Below, one piece after another: positions 51,777-59,832 of a stretch of 64,000 nt of DNA. Every line of letters starts with the position of its first letter. The first letter of the stretch is position 1. Made by a program: the position numbers and the translations under genes. The notes below the pieces were generated by a model that made no database searches, had not been told where the DNA came from, and was given only the letters and a program-made list of their open reading frames with translations. The DNA comes from Phycisphaerae bacterium (GTDB lineage: Bacteria > Planctomycetota > Phycisphaerae > JAJVII01): NCBI GenBank assembly GCA_022072085.1, contig JAJVII010000021.1, positions 62,001 through 126,000 on the forward strand, read 5' to 3'.

Positions 51777-51824
51777 GTTGCTTTTGGGCAACACTGCCCA
51801 CACCCAGTGTCGATTTCGGGCAAC
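51777..51824. promoter_or_regulatory. Tandem enhancer-like dyads upstream of PEP-CTERM gene 50314-51501
   Basis: TGTTGC-TTTTGG-GCAACA (core 51777-51792) and TGTCGA-TTTCGG-GCAACA (core 51809-51824), 32 bp apart (three helical turns), 122 bp upstream of the sigma-54 promoter. Same dyad type as 14841-14878 and 16809-16846. The 456-bp spacer 51502-51957 otherwise holds only the leader and the next gene's promoter. Confidence 0.66.
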
Positions 51825-51915
51825 ACCGCCCCGGCGCCCGTCTTCCCGGTCCGCGCGGCCGCCTGTCGGCGGACAGGGGCGATGGCGATGTCTGGCAAGG
51901 CCGGGCGGGTGGCCA

Positions 51916-51921
51916 TATAAT
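51916..51921 (+). promoter_or_regulatory. -10 element of the SMP-30-like gene
   Basis: A perfect TATAAT, 36 bp before the start at 51958. The -35 is weak. Confidence 0.5.
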
Positions 51922-51957
51922 CGGCCCGCGAGTCCTTCCTCTTGCATGGGGCACGGC

Positions 51958-52779
51958 ATGCGCAGCTTCGAGATACTGGCCGACGGGCTCAAGTTCCCCG
52001 AGGGGCCCGTCTTCGACCCGCAGGGGCGGCTCTGGTTCGTCGAGATCGATAACGCCACCGTCGATCGCCTCGAGCCCGGCGGCGGGATCACGCGCTTCCA
52101 CACCGGCGGCCGGCCCAACGGGCTGGCCTGCGACCACCTCGGCCGCATCTACGTCGCCGACAAGGACCGCAAGATTCTCCGCCTCGATCCGCGCTCGGGG
52201 CAGTTCGAGGAGCTGGCGATCGCGCTGGACGGCCGGCCACTGGACGAGCCCAACGACATCTGCTTCGACGACGCGGGCAACCTGCTGTTCACCTGCCCGG
52301 GCGGGTCAGCCAGGAGCGGCACGGGCTACGTCTGCCGCCTGACGCCCGCGGGCAAGCTGTCGGCCATCGCCCGCGGGTTCCGCTATCCCAACGGCCTCGC
52401 ACTGGACCGCTCGGGCAAGCGGCTGTTCGTCGCCGAGTCGGCGCCCAAGAGGCTGCTGGTTGGCGACTACCCCGGCAAGGGCGGCGTGGTCGAACTGACC
52501 CCCTGGGCCGACACCGGCGGCGCTGGCGGGCCGGACGGCTTCGCCCTGGACGCCGAAGGCAACATCTACACCGCCCTGTTCGGCAGCGGAGAGTTGGCCG
52601 TGGTCAGCCCCAGGGGGGCGGTGATCGAGCGGATCGCCCTGGCCGGCAAGAAGCCCACGAACTGCGCGTTCGACCCGTCGGGCAAGCTGGGCCTGGTGGT
52701 CACCGAGGTGGACGCCGGGACCGTGACGAGCATCACGCCGATGCCGCCGGGCCTGTCGATGCGCGACGGGCGGTCGTAA
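51958..52779 (+). CDS. SMP-30/gluconolactonase-like beta-propeller protein
   Basis: 273 residues with no signal peptide. The SMP-30/gluconolactonase fold shows as repeated blades: LKFPEGPVFDPQGRLWFVEI, RPNGLACDHLGRIYVADK, EPNDICFDDAGNLLFTCP, YPNGLALDRSGKRLFVAES, GPDGFALDAEGNIYTALFG, PTNCAFDPSGKLGLVVTE. Metal ligands expected in the family are plausible at E18 (PEGPV), N (EPNDI) and D (GPDGF). By family it hydrolyses sugar lactones. ATG 51958 has GGGGC upstream; an ATG four codons earlier is possible. Confidence 0.9.
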   Translation: MRSFEILADGLKFPEGPVFDPQGRLWFVEIDNATVDRLEPGGGITRFHTGGRPNGLACDHLGRIYVADKDRKILRLDPRSGQFEELAIALDGRPLDEPNDICFDDAGNLLFTCPGGSARSGTGYVCRLTPAGKLSAIARGFRYPNGLALDRSGKRLFVAESAPKRLLVGDYPGKGGVVELTPWADTGGAGGPDGFALDAEGNIYTALFGSGELAVVSPRGAVIERIALAGKKPTNCAFDPSGKLGLVVTEVDAGTVTSITPMPPGLSMRDGRS

Positions 52780-52860
52780 GGGGATAGAATGGCGCGGCCG
52801 GCACGGTCCGAAGACAACCGAAACAAGTTTCCAATGACTACTGAATCCTGTAGAAGCAAT

Positions 52861-52980
52861 CTTCACCACAGAGAACACAGAGAGCACAGAGTCGGGAGTA
52901 TCAAAAAATTCTTGATTTCAGGCATTTCTTGACGCTTCTGACCTCCTCTGTGATCTCGGTGTCCTCTGTGGTGAATGAAG
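52861..52980. repeat. Intergenic inverted repeat (CACCACAGAGAACACAGAGAG type)
   Basis: The left arm 52861-52892 (CTTCACCACAGAGAACACAG...) pairs with the right arm 52943-52980 (ACCTCCTCTGTGATC... CTCTGTGGTGAATGAAG). The loop is A/T-rich. The 424-bp spacer 52780-53203 contains this and the next element and no gene. Confidence 0.8.
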
Positions 52981-53007
52981 ACTTCTCTTGCAGGCCTCAA
53001 TAATGGC

Positions 53008-53153
53008 GAATTCCCGAATGCCGAAAGAAAGTCGAATCACGAATAACGAATGGCCGGGCAAGCGAGATCCCGCCCAGGTCCGGCGTCTGCTTCGTCATTG
53101 GGTACTTGTCATTCATTCGACATTCGACATTCGACATTCGGCATTCGACATTG
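53008..53153. repeat. Intergenic inverted repeat (ATTCGACATTCGACATTCGG type)
   Basis: The right arm (53110-53153) is five ATTCGACATTCGACATTCG-like units. The left arm (53008-53052) contains the complementary CGAATGCCGAAAG and CGAATCACGAATAACGAATG. It is adjacent to the previous element but unrelated in sequence. Confidence 0.72.
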
Positions 53154-53203
53154 ACACAGCCGATCACTCCAGTTACCGACGGCAGACCGTTCACGAATCA
53201 CCC

Positions 53204-53593
53204 ATGCGTGCAAAGGGGCATGAGTTGAAACAGGCGATCTGGACGTGCGCACTGGCGACGGCGCTGCTGCTGGGCGGATGCGGCAGCCGGGTGATCGTGA
53301 CCGACGCAACCACCGGCAGGCCGATCGCCGGCGCGCATGTGGAATTGAACTGGTCCGCCGGGCCGGCTCTGGGCGGCGAGGTCCACACCACCGTCGCCCC
53401 GGACACCAACGCCGGCGGCGTGACCTGGACCGGAGCGGGCCCGGCCGGCATGGGCTTCCTGGTCAACGCGGCCGCCCGCAAGCAAGGCTATCGGCCCGGC
53501 GGCGAATACGGCCACGTGCAGACCGGCGACGGCGGCCCGACGCCGCGCCAGGAGATCCGCATCAGACTTCAACCGGAGGGAAGTCAGCCATGA
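53204..53593 (+). CDS. Lipoprotein with carboxypeptidase-regulatory-like domain (tandem copy 1)
   Basis: 129 residues. ATG 53204 gives a short N-terminus and then a lipoprotein signal (TCALATALLLGGC); a TTG at about 53225 is an alternative start closer to an AAAGGGG. The mature part begins SRVIVTDATTGRPIAGAHVEL, a carboxypeptidase-regulatory-like/Ig motif. The next gene encodes a related protein (VKVLDATTDGPIKGARVSF), indicating tandem duplication. It ends with ATGA overlapping the next start, forming an operon with 53590-53946 and the heparinase gene 53943-56027. Likely a surface anchor or glycan-binding helper. Confidence 0.78.
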   Translation: MRAKGHELKQAIWTCALATALLLGGCGSRVIVTDATTGRPIAGAHVELNWSAGPALGGEVHTTVAPDTNAGGVTWTGAGPAGMGFLVNAAARKQGYRPGGEYGHVQTGDGGPTPRQEIRIRLQPEGSQP

Positions 53594-53946
53594 CGATCGC
53601 GAGGCGTGTCACCGGACGTCTGTTCCTGTTCGCACTGGCGGGGCTGCTGGCAGCCGCCGCCGGCTGCTCAGCCCGGGTGAAGGTGCTGGACGCCACGACT
53701 GACGGGCCGATCAAGGGCGCCCGGGTCAGTTTCCAGAACTTCGCCGACGAGGAACTGGGCGCCGCCACGACCGGCCGCAACGGCGTCGCCTGGGGGCCGC
53801 GCGCCGTCATCGCCGACCGCGCCCGCGTGACGATCACCGGCTACCAGCCGGCGGCCGCCGAATTCGGGCCCGTCCTCCAGTGGGCCACCGTGCGGCTGGC
53901 GCCGGTCGAGATGCCCCTGACCCAGCCGGATGCGGGGTCGCCATGA
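53590..53946 (+). CDS. Lipoprotein with carboxypeptidase-regulatory-like domain (tandem copy 2)
   Basis: 118 residues. ATG 53590 overlaps the previous stop (ATGA). The lipoprotein signal (RLFLFALAGLLAAAAGC) is followed by SARVKVLDATTDGPIKGARVSFQ and GVAWGPRAVIADRARVTITGYQP, matching copy 1 in layout. Its own stop overlaps the heparinase start (ATGA at 53943-53946). Strict 4-bp overlaps on both sides imply translational coupling and fixed stoichiometry with the enzyme. Function inferred only from fold: a small beta-sandwich tethered to a membrane. Confidence 0.8.
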   Translation: MTIARRVTGRLFLFALAGLLAAAAGCSARVKVLDATTDGPIKGARVSFQNFADEELGAATTGRNGVAWGPRAVIADRARVTITGYQPAAAEFGPVLQWATVRLAPVEMPLTQPDAGSP

Positions 53947-56027
53947 GAACCATCCCGGCCATCGCGATGATCGCGGCCCTGCTGGCGGCCGCAGCCGTTC
54001 CCGCGTCGGCCGACGACCCTGCGCCCTCCGCAGCCGCCGTTCGCAAAGGCCACCCGCGCATCTTCGTCACGCCCGACACGCTGGCTGCGCTGCGCGAGAA
54101 GGTCCGCACGGTCGGGGCCGCCGACTTCGCGACCATGCGCAAGGCCGACTGGATCATGAAGGGCAAAGCCGCCCAGGGCTGGAGCGACATCCACAACCTG
54201 CCCTACCCCGCCTTCTGCTGGCTGGTCACCGGCGAAAAGAAATACCTCGACCGCGTGCGCGACTTCCTCGACGCATGGTCCGACCGGCCCGACCAGGACC
54301 AGTACAAGACCCCTGAGATGCTCCGCGCCGCCGCGATGGCCTACGACTGGACCTTCAACGACCTGACGCCCGAGCAGCGCAAGCGCTACGCCGCGGGCCT
54401 GGTGAAGATGGCCGACTACTGCTCGAAGCTCTGGCGGCACTCCGACTTCAACAACCACTTCGTCAACGAATCGCTCTCGGTGCTGTGGGCCGGCGTCGCT
54501 CTGAGCGGCGACGGCATCGACGACGCGTCGGCCGCCCGCTTCCTCAAGATGGGCCGGGCGTACATCGCCTCGGCCGCCGCCGCCGCCAACGAGTCAGCCG
54601 GGGAGGACGGCGGGCAGTTCGAGGGCTTCAGCTACAACGACTGGGGCTTCGCCCGTCCGCTGGCCCTCACCTTCGAGATGTGGCGAACCGCGACCGGCGA
54701 GGACCTCTTCGCGACCTCGACCTTCTTCAAAACGCAGGCCGCCTGGCACGCCTACTGCCTGAGGCCGGACACGGGAACCTTCGTGCGGGCCGAGGACTGC
54801 CCCTCGGGCTTCGGACCCGGCGAGGACATGCGCAATTTCATGCTCCTCTGCGCCGCCCGCTACCACGACCCGCTGGCTGAGTGGGTCGCGGAGCTGGCCG
54901 AGCGGAAATACGTCCAGCACTACTGGATGGACCTGCTCTGGCGCGACTACGGGCTCAAGGCCCGGTCGCCCGCGGAGCTGAAGCTGCCGACCGCCCGGCT
55001 GTTCGCCCGGCTCGGCTGGGTCGCGATGCGCTCGGCCTGGGACGACCCCAGGGCCACCTTCGCCCTGTTCCAGTGCCAGGATTTCTTCGCCGGCCACCAG
55101 CACGCCGACGCCAACAGCTTTGTCATCCACAAGTCCGGTTCACTGGCGATCGACAGCGGCACATACGACGAGAGCCCGCACCGCGGCAACTACTTCTGCC
55201 GCTCGATCGCCCACAACACGGTGCTGGTCTACGACCCGGCGGAGAAGTTCAACGGCGCCACCTGGGGCAGCGGCGCCGGCAAGGGCGACGGCGCCAACGA
55301 CGGCGGCCAGCTCCGCCCGCCGGCCGTCGACCGCGCGGGCCAGTTCAAGGTCGGCGGGCCCAGCGACGTCGGCAACATCGTCGCCTACCGCACCGGCGAG
55401 CACTATGTCTACGTCGCCGGCGACGCCACCAGGGCCTACAGCCGCGACAAGCTCAACGAATTCACCCGCCAGTTCGTCTACCTGCCGCCCAACGTGTTCA
55501 TCTGCTACGACCGCGTGACGACCGCCAAGGCCGACTTCGACACGCGCTGGGTCGTCCACTGCCTCCAGCAACCCCGGCTGCGCGGCGGGACGGCCTTCAT
55601 CCGCGAAGGCCGCACGACGCTGTTCGTCGCGCCGGTCCTGCCGGTCGGCGCCAAGCTCTCGGCCGTCGGCGGGCCGGGCAAGGAGGCCTGGTTCGACGGC
55701 AGAAACTACCCCCCGACGCAGAAGAAGCCCGACCCCCAAGCCGGCGCCTGGCGCGTCGAGGTCGCCCAGCCGCGCCCCGAGCGGCAGCAGCAGTTCCTGG
55801 TCGTGATGGCGGCCATCCCGGCTGACAGCCTGGACCTGCCTCAGCCCAACGGCGGCGGCGACATCGGCCGAGTCGAGATCGCCTTCATCGCCCAGCAGAA
55901 GCACTACACGATCCGCCTGCCGCGGGTCGGCCCGCTGGGCGGCACGCTGATCGTCCGCGACAAGGACGCGACCGGCCCGATCCTGGAAACCGCGGACCTG
56001 GCCACCGGCATCCAGGCCAAGCACTGA
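53943..56027 (+). CDS. Secreted heparinase II/III-family polysaccharide lyase
   Basis: 694 residues with a signal peptide (MRTIPAIAMIAALLAAAAVPASA). The N-terminal alpha-toroid region shows HPRIFVTPDTLAALREKV, MAYDWTFNDLTPEQRKRYAAGL and NDWGFARPLALTFEMW with NNHFVNESLSVLWAG. The C-terminal beta-sandwich has HQHADANSFVIHKSGSLAIDSGTYDES, a typical heparinase II/III segment, and RSIAHNTVLVYDP. Catalytic His/Tyr likely include H in the DFNNHF segment and Y in FSYNDWG. By family it cleaves acidic glycosaminoglycan-like or alginate-like chains by beta-elimination. It is the third gene of an overlapping operon with two small lipoproteins. Confidence 0.93.
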   Translation: MRTIPAIAMIAALLAAAAVPASADDPAPSAAAVRKGHPRIFVTPDTLAALREKVRTVGAADFATMRKADWIMKGKAAQGWSDIHNLPYPAFCWLVTGEKKYLDRVRDFLDAWSDRPDQDQYKTPEMLRAAAMAYDWTFNDLTPEQRKRYAAGLVKMADYCSKLWRHSDFNNHFVNESLSVLWAGVALSGDGIDDASAARFLKMGRAYIASAAAAANESAGEDGGQFEGFSYNDWGFARPLALTFEMWRTATGEDLFATSTFFKTQAAWHAYCLRPDTGTFVRAEDCPSGFGPGEDMRNFMLLCAARYHDPLAEWVAELAERKYVQHYWMDLLWRDYGLKARSPAELKLPTARLFARLGWVAMRSAWDDPRATFALFQCQDFFAGHQHADANSFVIHKSGSLAIDSGTYDESPHRGNYFCRSIAHNTVLVYDPAEKFNGATWGSGAGKGDGANDGGQLRPPAVDRAGQFKVGGPSDVGNIVAYRTGEHYVYVAGDATRAYSRDKLNEFTRQFVYLPPNVFICYDRVTTAKADFDTRWVVHCLQQPRLRGGTAFIREGRTTLFVAPVLPVGAKLSAVGGPGKEAWFDGRNYPPTQKKPDPQAGAWRVEVAQPRPERQQQFLVVMAAIPADSLDLPQPNGGGDIGRVEIAFIAQQKHYTIRLPRVGPLGGTLIVRDKDATGPILETADLATGIQAKH

Positions 56028-56076
56028 GCCTCGAAAGAGAAGACACACCGGCGAGGGAACAGCCGAAGACATCTCA

Positions 56077-56169
56077 CATTGGTCATTGCTCATTCAAGTT
56101 TGGGATCGGGGCCGCCGGCGGCGGCCGGCTGCTTCACCGTGCAATGAAAAATGCGCAATGACCAATGAG
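56077..56169. repeat. Intergenic inverted repeat (CATTGGTCATTGCTCATT type)
   Basis: The left arm 56077-56097 (CATTGGTCATTGCTCATTCAA) pairs with 56141-56169 (GCAATGAAAAATGCGCAATG then ACCAATGAG). Loop ~43 nt. Confidence 0.75.
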
Positions 56170-56252
56170 CGGTTCTTCCTCCCTCGACTTCTCCCTTGAC
56201 CGGATCGCCCCGGCGACGGACCATCCACCGGGTTTGTTCATGGAGTGCCCGC

Positions 56253-57050
56253 ATGCCTGAACTGTCTGTGGTCGGCTGGGCTCTTATCGCGCTAGCCGCC
56301 GTCGTCGTCGGGGTCAGCAAGACCGGCGTGCCGGGGATCGGCATCCTGGCGGTCGTGCTGGCGGCGACAGCCCTGCCCGAGGGCCAGAAGGGCGCCAGCG
56401 TCGGGCTGCTGCTGCCGATGCTCATCATCGGCGACGTGATCGCGGTGATCTGGTATCGCCGGCACGCGAACTGGCGGCTGCTGTTTCGGCTGATGCCCCC
56501 GGCGGCGGTCGGCATCGTGGCGGCGTGGGGACTGGCCCACCTGCTCGGCCAGCAGCGGCCCCACCTGCTGGGCCCGATCATCGGGGGGATCGTGCTGGCG
56601 ATGCTCGCGCTCAACCGCTGGTGGCAGTGGCGGGTGGACCGGCTGGTTCGCGGCGGCCGCGACGCCGCCGACCTCGTGCCGCACCACTGGTCGTTCGCGG
56701 TGGGCGTCGGGGCGGCGGCCGGCGTGGCGACGATGCTCTCCAACGCGGCCGGCCCGCTGATGGTGCTCTACCTGCTGGCACTGCGGTTCGACAAGCACGC
56801 GTTCATCGGCACGGCCGCGTGGTATTTCTTCCTTCTCAACAGCTTCAAAGTGCCCTTCATGCTCGACCTGCACTGGATCACCTTCGGGTCGCTGAAGGTG
56901 GACCTGCTGATGGCGCCGGTGGTGGCAGCCGGGGCGGCCGGGGGCATCGTCCTGTTCAAGAAGATCCCCCAGCAGGCGTTCCGCGTCGCGGTGGAACTGC
57001 TGGCGGCGGTCGGGGCCGCCAAGCTGCTGTGGGACGGGCTGATTCACTGA
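56253..57050 (+). CDS. TauE/SafE family sulfite/sulfonate exporter-like protein
   Basis: 265 residues with about eight membrane segments. ATG 56253 has GGAG 8 nt upstream. The fold signature VGWALIALAAVVVGVSKTGVPGIGILAV opens the first half; VGVGAAAGVATMLSNAAGPLMVLYLLAL opens the second, the internal repeat typical of TauE/SafE. Substrate may be sulfite, sulfoacetate or another organosulfonate; no neighbour decides it. Convergent with the EamA-type exporter, separated by only 16 bp. Confidence 0.9.
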   Translation: MPELSVVGWALIALAAVVVGVSKTGVPGIGILAVVLAATALPEGQKGASVGLLLPMLIIGDVIAVIWYRRHANWRLLFRLMPPAAVGIVAAWGLAHLLGQQRPHLLGPIIGGIVLAMLALNRWWQWRVDRLVRGGRDAADLVPHHWSFAVGVGAAAGVATMLSNAAGPLMVLYLLALRFDKHAFIGTAAWYFFLLNSFKVPFMLDLHWITFGSLKVDLLMAPVVAAGAAGGIVLFKKIPQQAFRVAVELLAAVGAAKLLWDGLIH

Positions 57051-57066
57051 CGCCGGGCAGCCACCG

Positions 57067-58005
57067 TCACCCCTCGCGGATGGACCACTTGCACAGGGCG
57101 GCGCCGGCGACGACCAGGAGGCTGGCCAGCCAGAGGTTGAGCCCCATCGGCACGCCCAGCAGCAGGCAACTGAGCAGCGTGGAAAGCAGCGGCGTGAAGT
57201 AGGAGAGCGCCGCCACCAGGATTATCCGCCCGCGGCGCATCGCCAGATCCCAGAAGACATAGGCCAGCAGCGCCGGGCCGGCGGCCATGTAGGCCAGCCC
57301 GCCGGCGACACCGGGCGTTAAGCGTGTCGGCTCGGCGACGAACAGCCGCAGGACCAGCAGCACCAGGCCGCAGGCCAGCAGAAACAGCGGCATCGCCCCG
57401 CCGCGATACGGACCGGCCAGCCGTCGGCTCAGGTTGGAGTAGAGGCCCCAGCAGACCGCCGCCAGCAGCGCGCAGCCGTAGGGCATCCACTGGCCCGGCG
57501 TCACGGCCGCCAGATCGCGCCAGCCCAAAGCCTCATGCCCGGGCTGCGGCGTCAGCCCGGCAAGCACAATGCCGGCGATCGCGAGCAGCATGCCCGGAAC
57601 CAGCCAGCCGTTGAAGCGCCGCTTGAGGATGGGGACTGAGAACACCAACGTAAAGCTCGGCCAGAGGTAGTTGATGATGCCGACGACCACAACCTGCGTA
57701 TGGTCCGGCGCCAAGCCGATGGCCAGATAAAGCATCGTCGTGTAGAGCACCATCAGCCCGCCGCACAGCAGCAGGTAGCTGCGCGGCAGCGCCAGCGCCC
57801 GCGCCATCGGCTCGCGGCGCAGCAGCAGGAACGCCACCGCCGGCAGGCCGGCCAGCAGGTATATCGCCGCCCCGGCCGTCAGCGTTCCCAACTGCTCGGT
57901 CAATGGCCGCGACACCGCGATCGTCGAACTCCACAGCAGGATCGCGCCCACGCCCAGCAGCGTAGCCGGCGTCGAGGATCCCTTCTGTTCTCCGCTGTCC
58001 GCCAT
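57067..58005 (-). CDS. EamA-family exporter, YddG-like
   Basis: 312 residues, ten predicted membrane segments in two EamA repeats. ATG 58005 (GGGAG upstream) gives MADSGEQKGSSTPATLLGVG. Similarity to the aromatic amino acid exporter YddG is visible in LLGVGAILLWSSTIAVSRPL, VVGIINYLWPSFTLVFSV and ALSYFTPLLSTLLSCLLLGVP at corresponding positions. By analogy it may export aromatic amino acids or related metabolites; this is inference. The gene is divergent from 58209-59156 and convergent with the TauE/SafE gene. Confidence 0.88.
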   Translation of the reverse strand: MADSGEQKGSSTPATLLGVGAILLWSSTIAVSRPLTEQLGTLTAGAAIYLLAGLPAVAFLLLRREPMARALALPRSYLLLCGGLMVLYTTMLYLAIGLAPDHTQVVVVGIINYLWPSFTLVFSVPILKRRFNGWLVPGMLLAIAGIVLAGLTPQPGHEALGWRDLAAVTPGQWMPYGCALLAAVCWGLYSNLSRRLAGPYRGGAMPLFLLACGLVLLVLRLFVAEPTRLTPGVAGGLAYMAAGPALLAYVFWDLAMRRGRIILVAALSYFTPLLSTLLSCLLLGVPMGLNLWLASLLVVAGAALCKWSIREG

Positions 58006-58164
58006 CCGCCTGTCTCCCGACCCCCGCTCGCGCCGCCGCGACAGTCTATCACCTTGCCCGGTCCCGACCACAGGCCCCGCTGCCCGTGCCAGCCCCTTCT
58101 CCCTGCTCCGATGACGTTTCCGAACGGTCGCGATCCGGGCAGGCGTGAACCGCCGCTGCGGAGG

Positions 58165-58170
58165 TATAAT
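58165..58170 (+). promoter_or_regulatory. -10 element of 58209-59156
   Basis: A perfect TATAAT in GAGGTATAATGG, 38 bp before the ATG at 58209. Confidence 0.5.
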
Positions 58171-58208
58171 GGCGCGCACTTGGTGCCCCCCCCGCAGGAG
58201 GACCGCCC

Positions 58209-59156
58209 ATGCGTTGCCTCGCCGCCGCGCTGATTCTCTGGCCCGCCCTGTCGGCGCTGGCCGACGCTCCGGCCGTTCCGCCCCCACCACCCACGACACA
58301 GGCCGACGTGCCGACCACGCAGCCCGATCCGCCGCCGGAGCGACCTCAGGTCGCCCCCTTTCGCTGCCGAATGATCGGCAACATCGAGAAGACCGGTTTC
58401 CCCGAGCCCAGCGGCATCGTCTTTCACCCGAGGCGCAAGACACTGTTCGTCATCAGCGACGAGAGCGGCATCTGCGAGATGAACACCGACGGCCGGATCC
58501 TCCGCCGCAGGGAGTTCCCCACACGCTACGACTGCGAAGGCGTTACGGTCAATCCCGCGACCGGCCTGCTCTACCTCGCCGCCGAGGGCAAGGAGCAGAT
58601 CCTGGAGGTCGATCCGGACAAACTCGACATCCTCCGCGTCTGGCAGATCCCCCGGACCTACAAGGGCGAACTGGTGATGCGCGAGAACGCCTCCACCGGC
58701 ATCGAGGCCATCACCTTCGTCCCCGACGCGAAACACCCGCAGGGCGGGACGTTCCTGGTCGCCAACCAGAGTTTCAGCCTGACGCAGAAGGACGATCGGT
58801 CGGCCGTCTTCCGGCTCGAAGTCCCGCTGCGGCACAAGGGCCCCAACCCGCCGGCGGTGAAGATTCTCAACATGTTCGAGCCGGGCGTGACGGACCTGGC
58901 CGGCCTGCACTGGGACGCGAAGCGGGGGCGGCTCTACATCCTCAGCGACAGCAACCACATCCTGATGGAATCGACGATCGACGGGCGGCTGTATGCCCGC
59001 TGGACGCAGGTGCCGGGCAAGGACACCGAGGGCGTGACGATCGACCCCGACGGCAACCTGTACTTCGCCCAGGACTGCGGCGGGGTCATCAAGGTGAAGT
59101 GGCTGCGGGAAGAGGCGTCGCGCGACGAAAGCACGAAGGACGTGAAGACGCCGTGA
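58209..59156 (+). CDS. Secreted SdiA-regulated-like beta-propeller protein
   Basis: 315 residues with a signal peptide (MRCLAAALILWPALSALA) and a PTTQADVPTTQPDPPPE linker. The fold begins NIEKTGFPEPSGIVFHPRRKTLFVISDE, then YDCEGVTVNPATGLLYLAAEGKEQILEVD, STGIEAITFVPDA, GVTDLAGLHWDAKRGRLYILSD, DTEGVTIDPDGNLYFAQDC. These five blade-like units match the SdiA-regulated/phytase-like esterase propeller group. Function is unknown; calcium-binding or ester hydrolysis are possibilities. AGGAGG precedes the ATG. Confidence 0.86.
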   Translation: MRCLAAALILWPALSALADAPAVPPPPPTTQADVPTTQPDPPPERPQVAPFRCRMIGNIEKTGFPEPSGIVFHPRRKTLFVISDESGICEMNTDGRILRRREFPTRYDCEGVTVNPATGLLYLAAEGKEQILEVDPDKLDILRVWQIPRTYKGELVMRENASTGIEAITFVPDAKHPQGGTFLVANQSFSLTQKDDRSAVFRLEVPLRHKGPNPPAVKILNMFEPGVTDLAGLHWDAKRGRLYILSDSNHILMESTIDGRLYARWTQVPGKDTEGVTIDPDGNLYFAQDCGGVIKVKWLREEASRDESTKDVKTP

Positions 59157-59715
59157 CGCGGAGACGAGAAGAAGATGGCCCACGAAGGGCCACGAACGCG
59201 CACGAAGGGGGGGCATTGGCTCAGACCCCTTCTCCCCTGGCGGGAGAAGGTGGTCTCCGCCCAGCCGTTACAGGATGAGGGACCTCTTAGGAGACTGGTC
59301 CGTTTTTCGCTTCTTAGTCTTAGGGGACTGGTCCGCTTTTCGCGTCTTCGCGAAAAGGGGACCGGTCCCCCTCTCCCCCTCTTGGCTTCGTGGCCCTTCT
59401 CCCCCCTTCATGCCCCTTCGTGTTGAACCCCCTGCAAGAATCCCCCCAAAATTCCGAGAATTTTTCGCCGGGCCAACCGCCGGCCGGCCCGTCACATGGG
59501 CCGTCGGCCGGAATCGGCCCGATTTACGGGCCTTTCGTAACTCCCATTTTCCCCCGGCCGCGACCGTATATACGGAGGGCGTGCCTCTTCTCCCTCTCAC
59601 TCGCCGGTGCGAAGGAGAGGGTAAGAATGGCGGCCCTCCCGCTCGCCAGCGGCGAGCAGTCGAACCGGCAGCAGCCGGGAGAAACGCCCCAGCGGGGCAG
59701 GCCGGCTCACAGATC
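59157..59715. repeat. Repeat-dense spacer: short-period inverted repeat and GGGGAC-type palindromes
   Basis: Reading left to right: an outer inverted repeat whose left arm is GGCCCACGAAGGGCCACGAA (from 59177) and right arm CTTCGTGGCCC...CCCCTTCGTG (59385-59425). Inside it is a near-direct duplicate, GGAGACTGGTCCGTTTTTCG and GGGGACTGGTCCGCTTTTCG. Then a perfect stem CTTTTCGCG-TCTT-CGCGAAAAG, the palindrome GGGGACCGGTCCCC, and a GGCC-rich hairpin CCGGCCGGCCC...GGGCCGTCGGCCGG near 59480-59520. No gene fits. Confidence 0.7.
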
Positions 59716-59832
59716 GCGGCCTTGGAATACGACCCGCTTGGCCGTAGAATCATCAAGGACATCGACAACAGTGGCGACTGGGACGCGACGTATCACTTCT
59801 ACTACGACGGCCAGCAGATGGTCGAGCCCTGA
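59716..59832 (+). pseudogene. RHS/YD-repeat protein C-terminal relic
   Basis: Only ~39 codons remain: ALEYDPLGRRIIKDIDNSG then DWDATYHFYYDGQQMVEP and stop. YDPLGRR plus YYDGQQ are the signature of RHS/YD repeats. Upstream the frame dissolves into repeat sequence without any further YD units, so this is a fragment of a large RHS-type toxin or wall protein, probably left by recombination. Confidence 0.78.

Noticed and set aside
53110-53153. Tandem ATTCGAC units as a possible CRISPR
   Set aside because: Units are 9-10 nt with no spacers, and form one arm of an inverted repeat.
56776-56790. TGGCACTGCGGTTCG as a sixth sigma-54 promoter
   Set aside because: The -12 GC doublet is missing and the site lies inside the TauE/SafE coding sequence with no gene start downstream.
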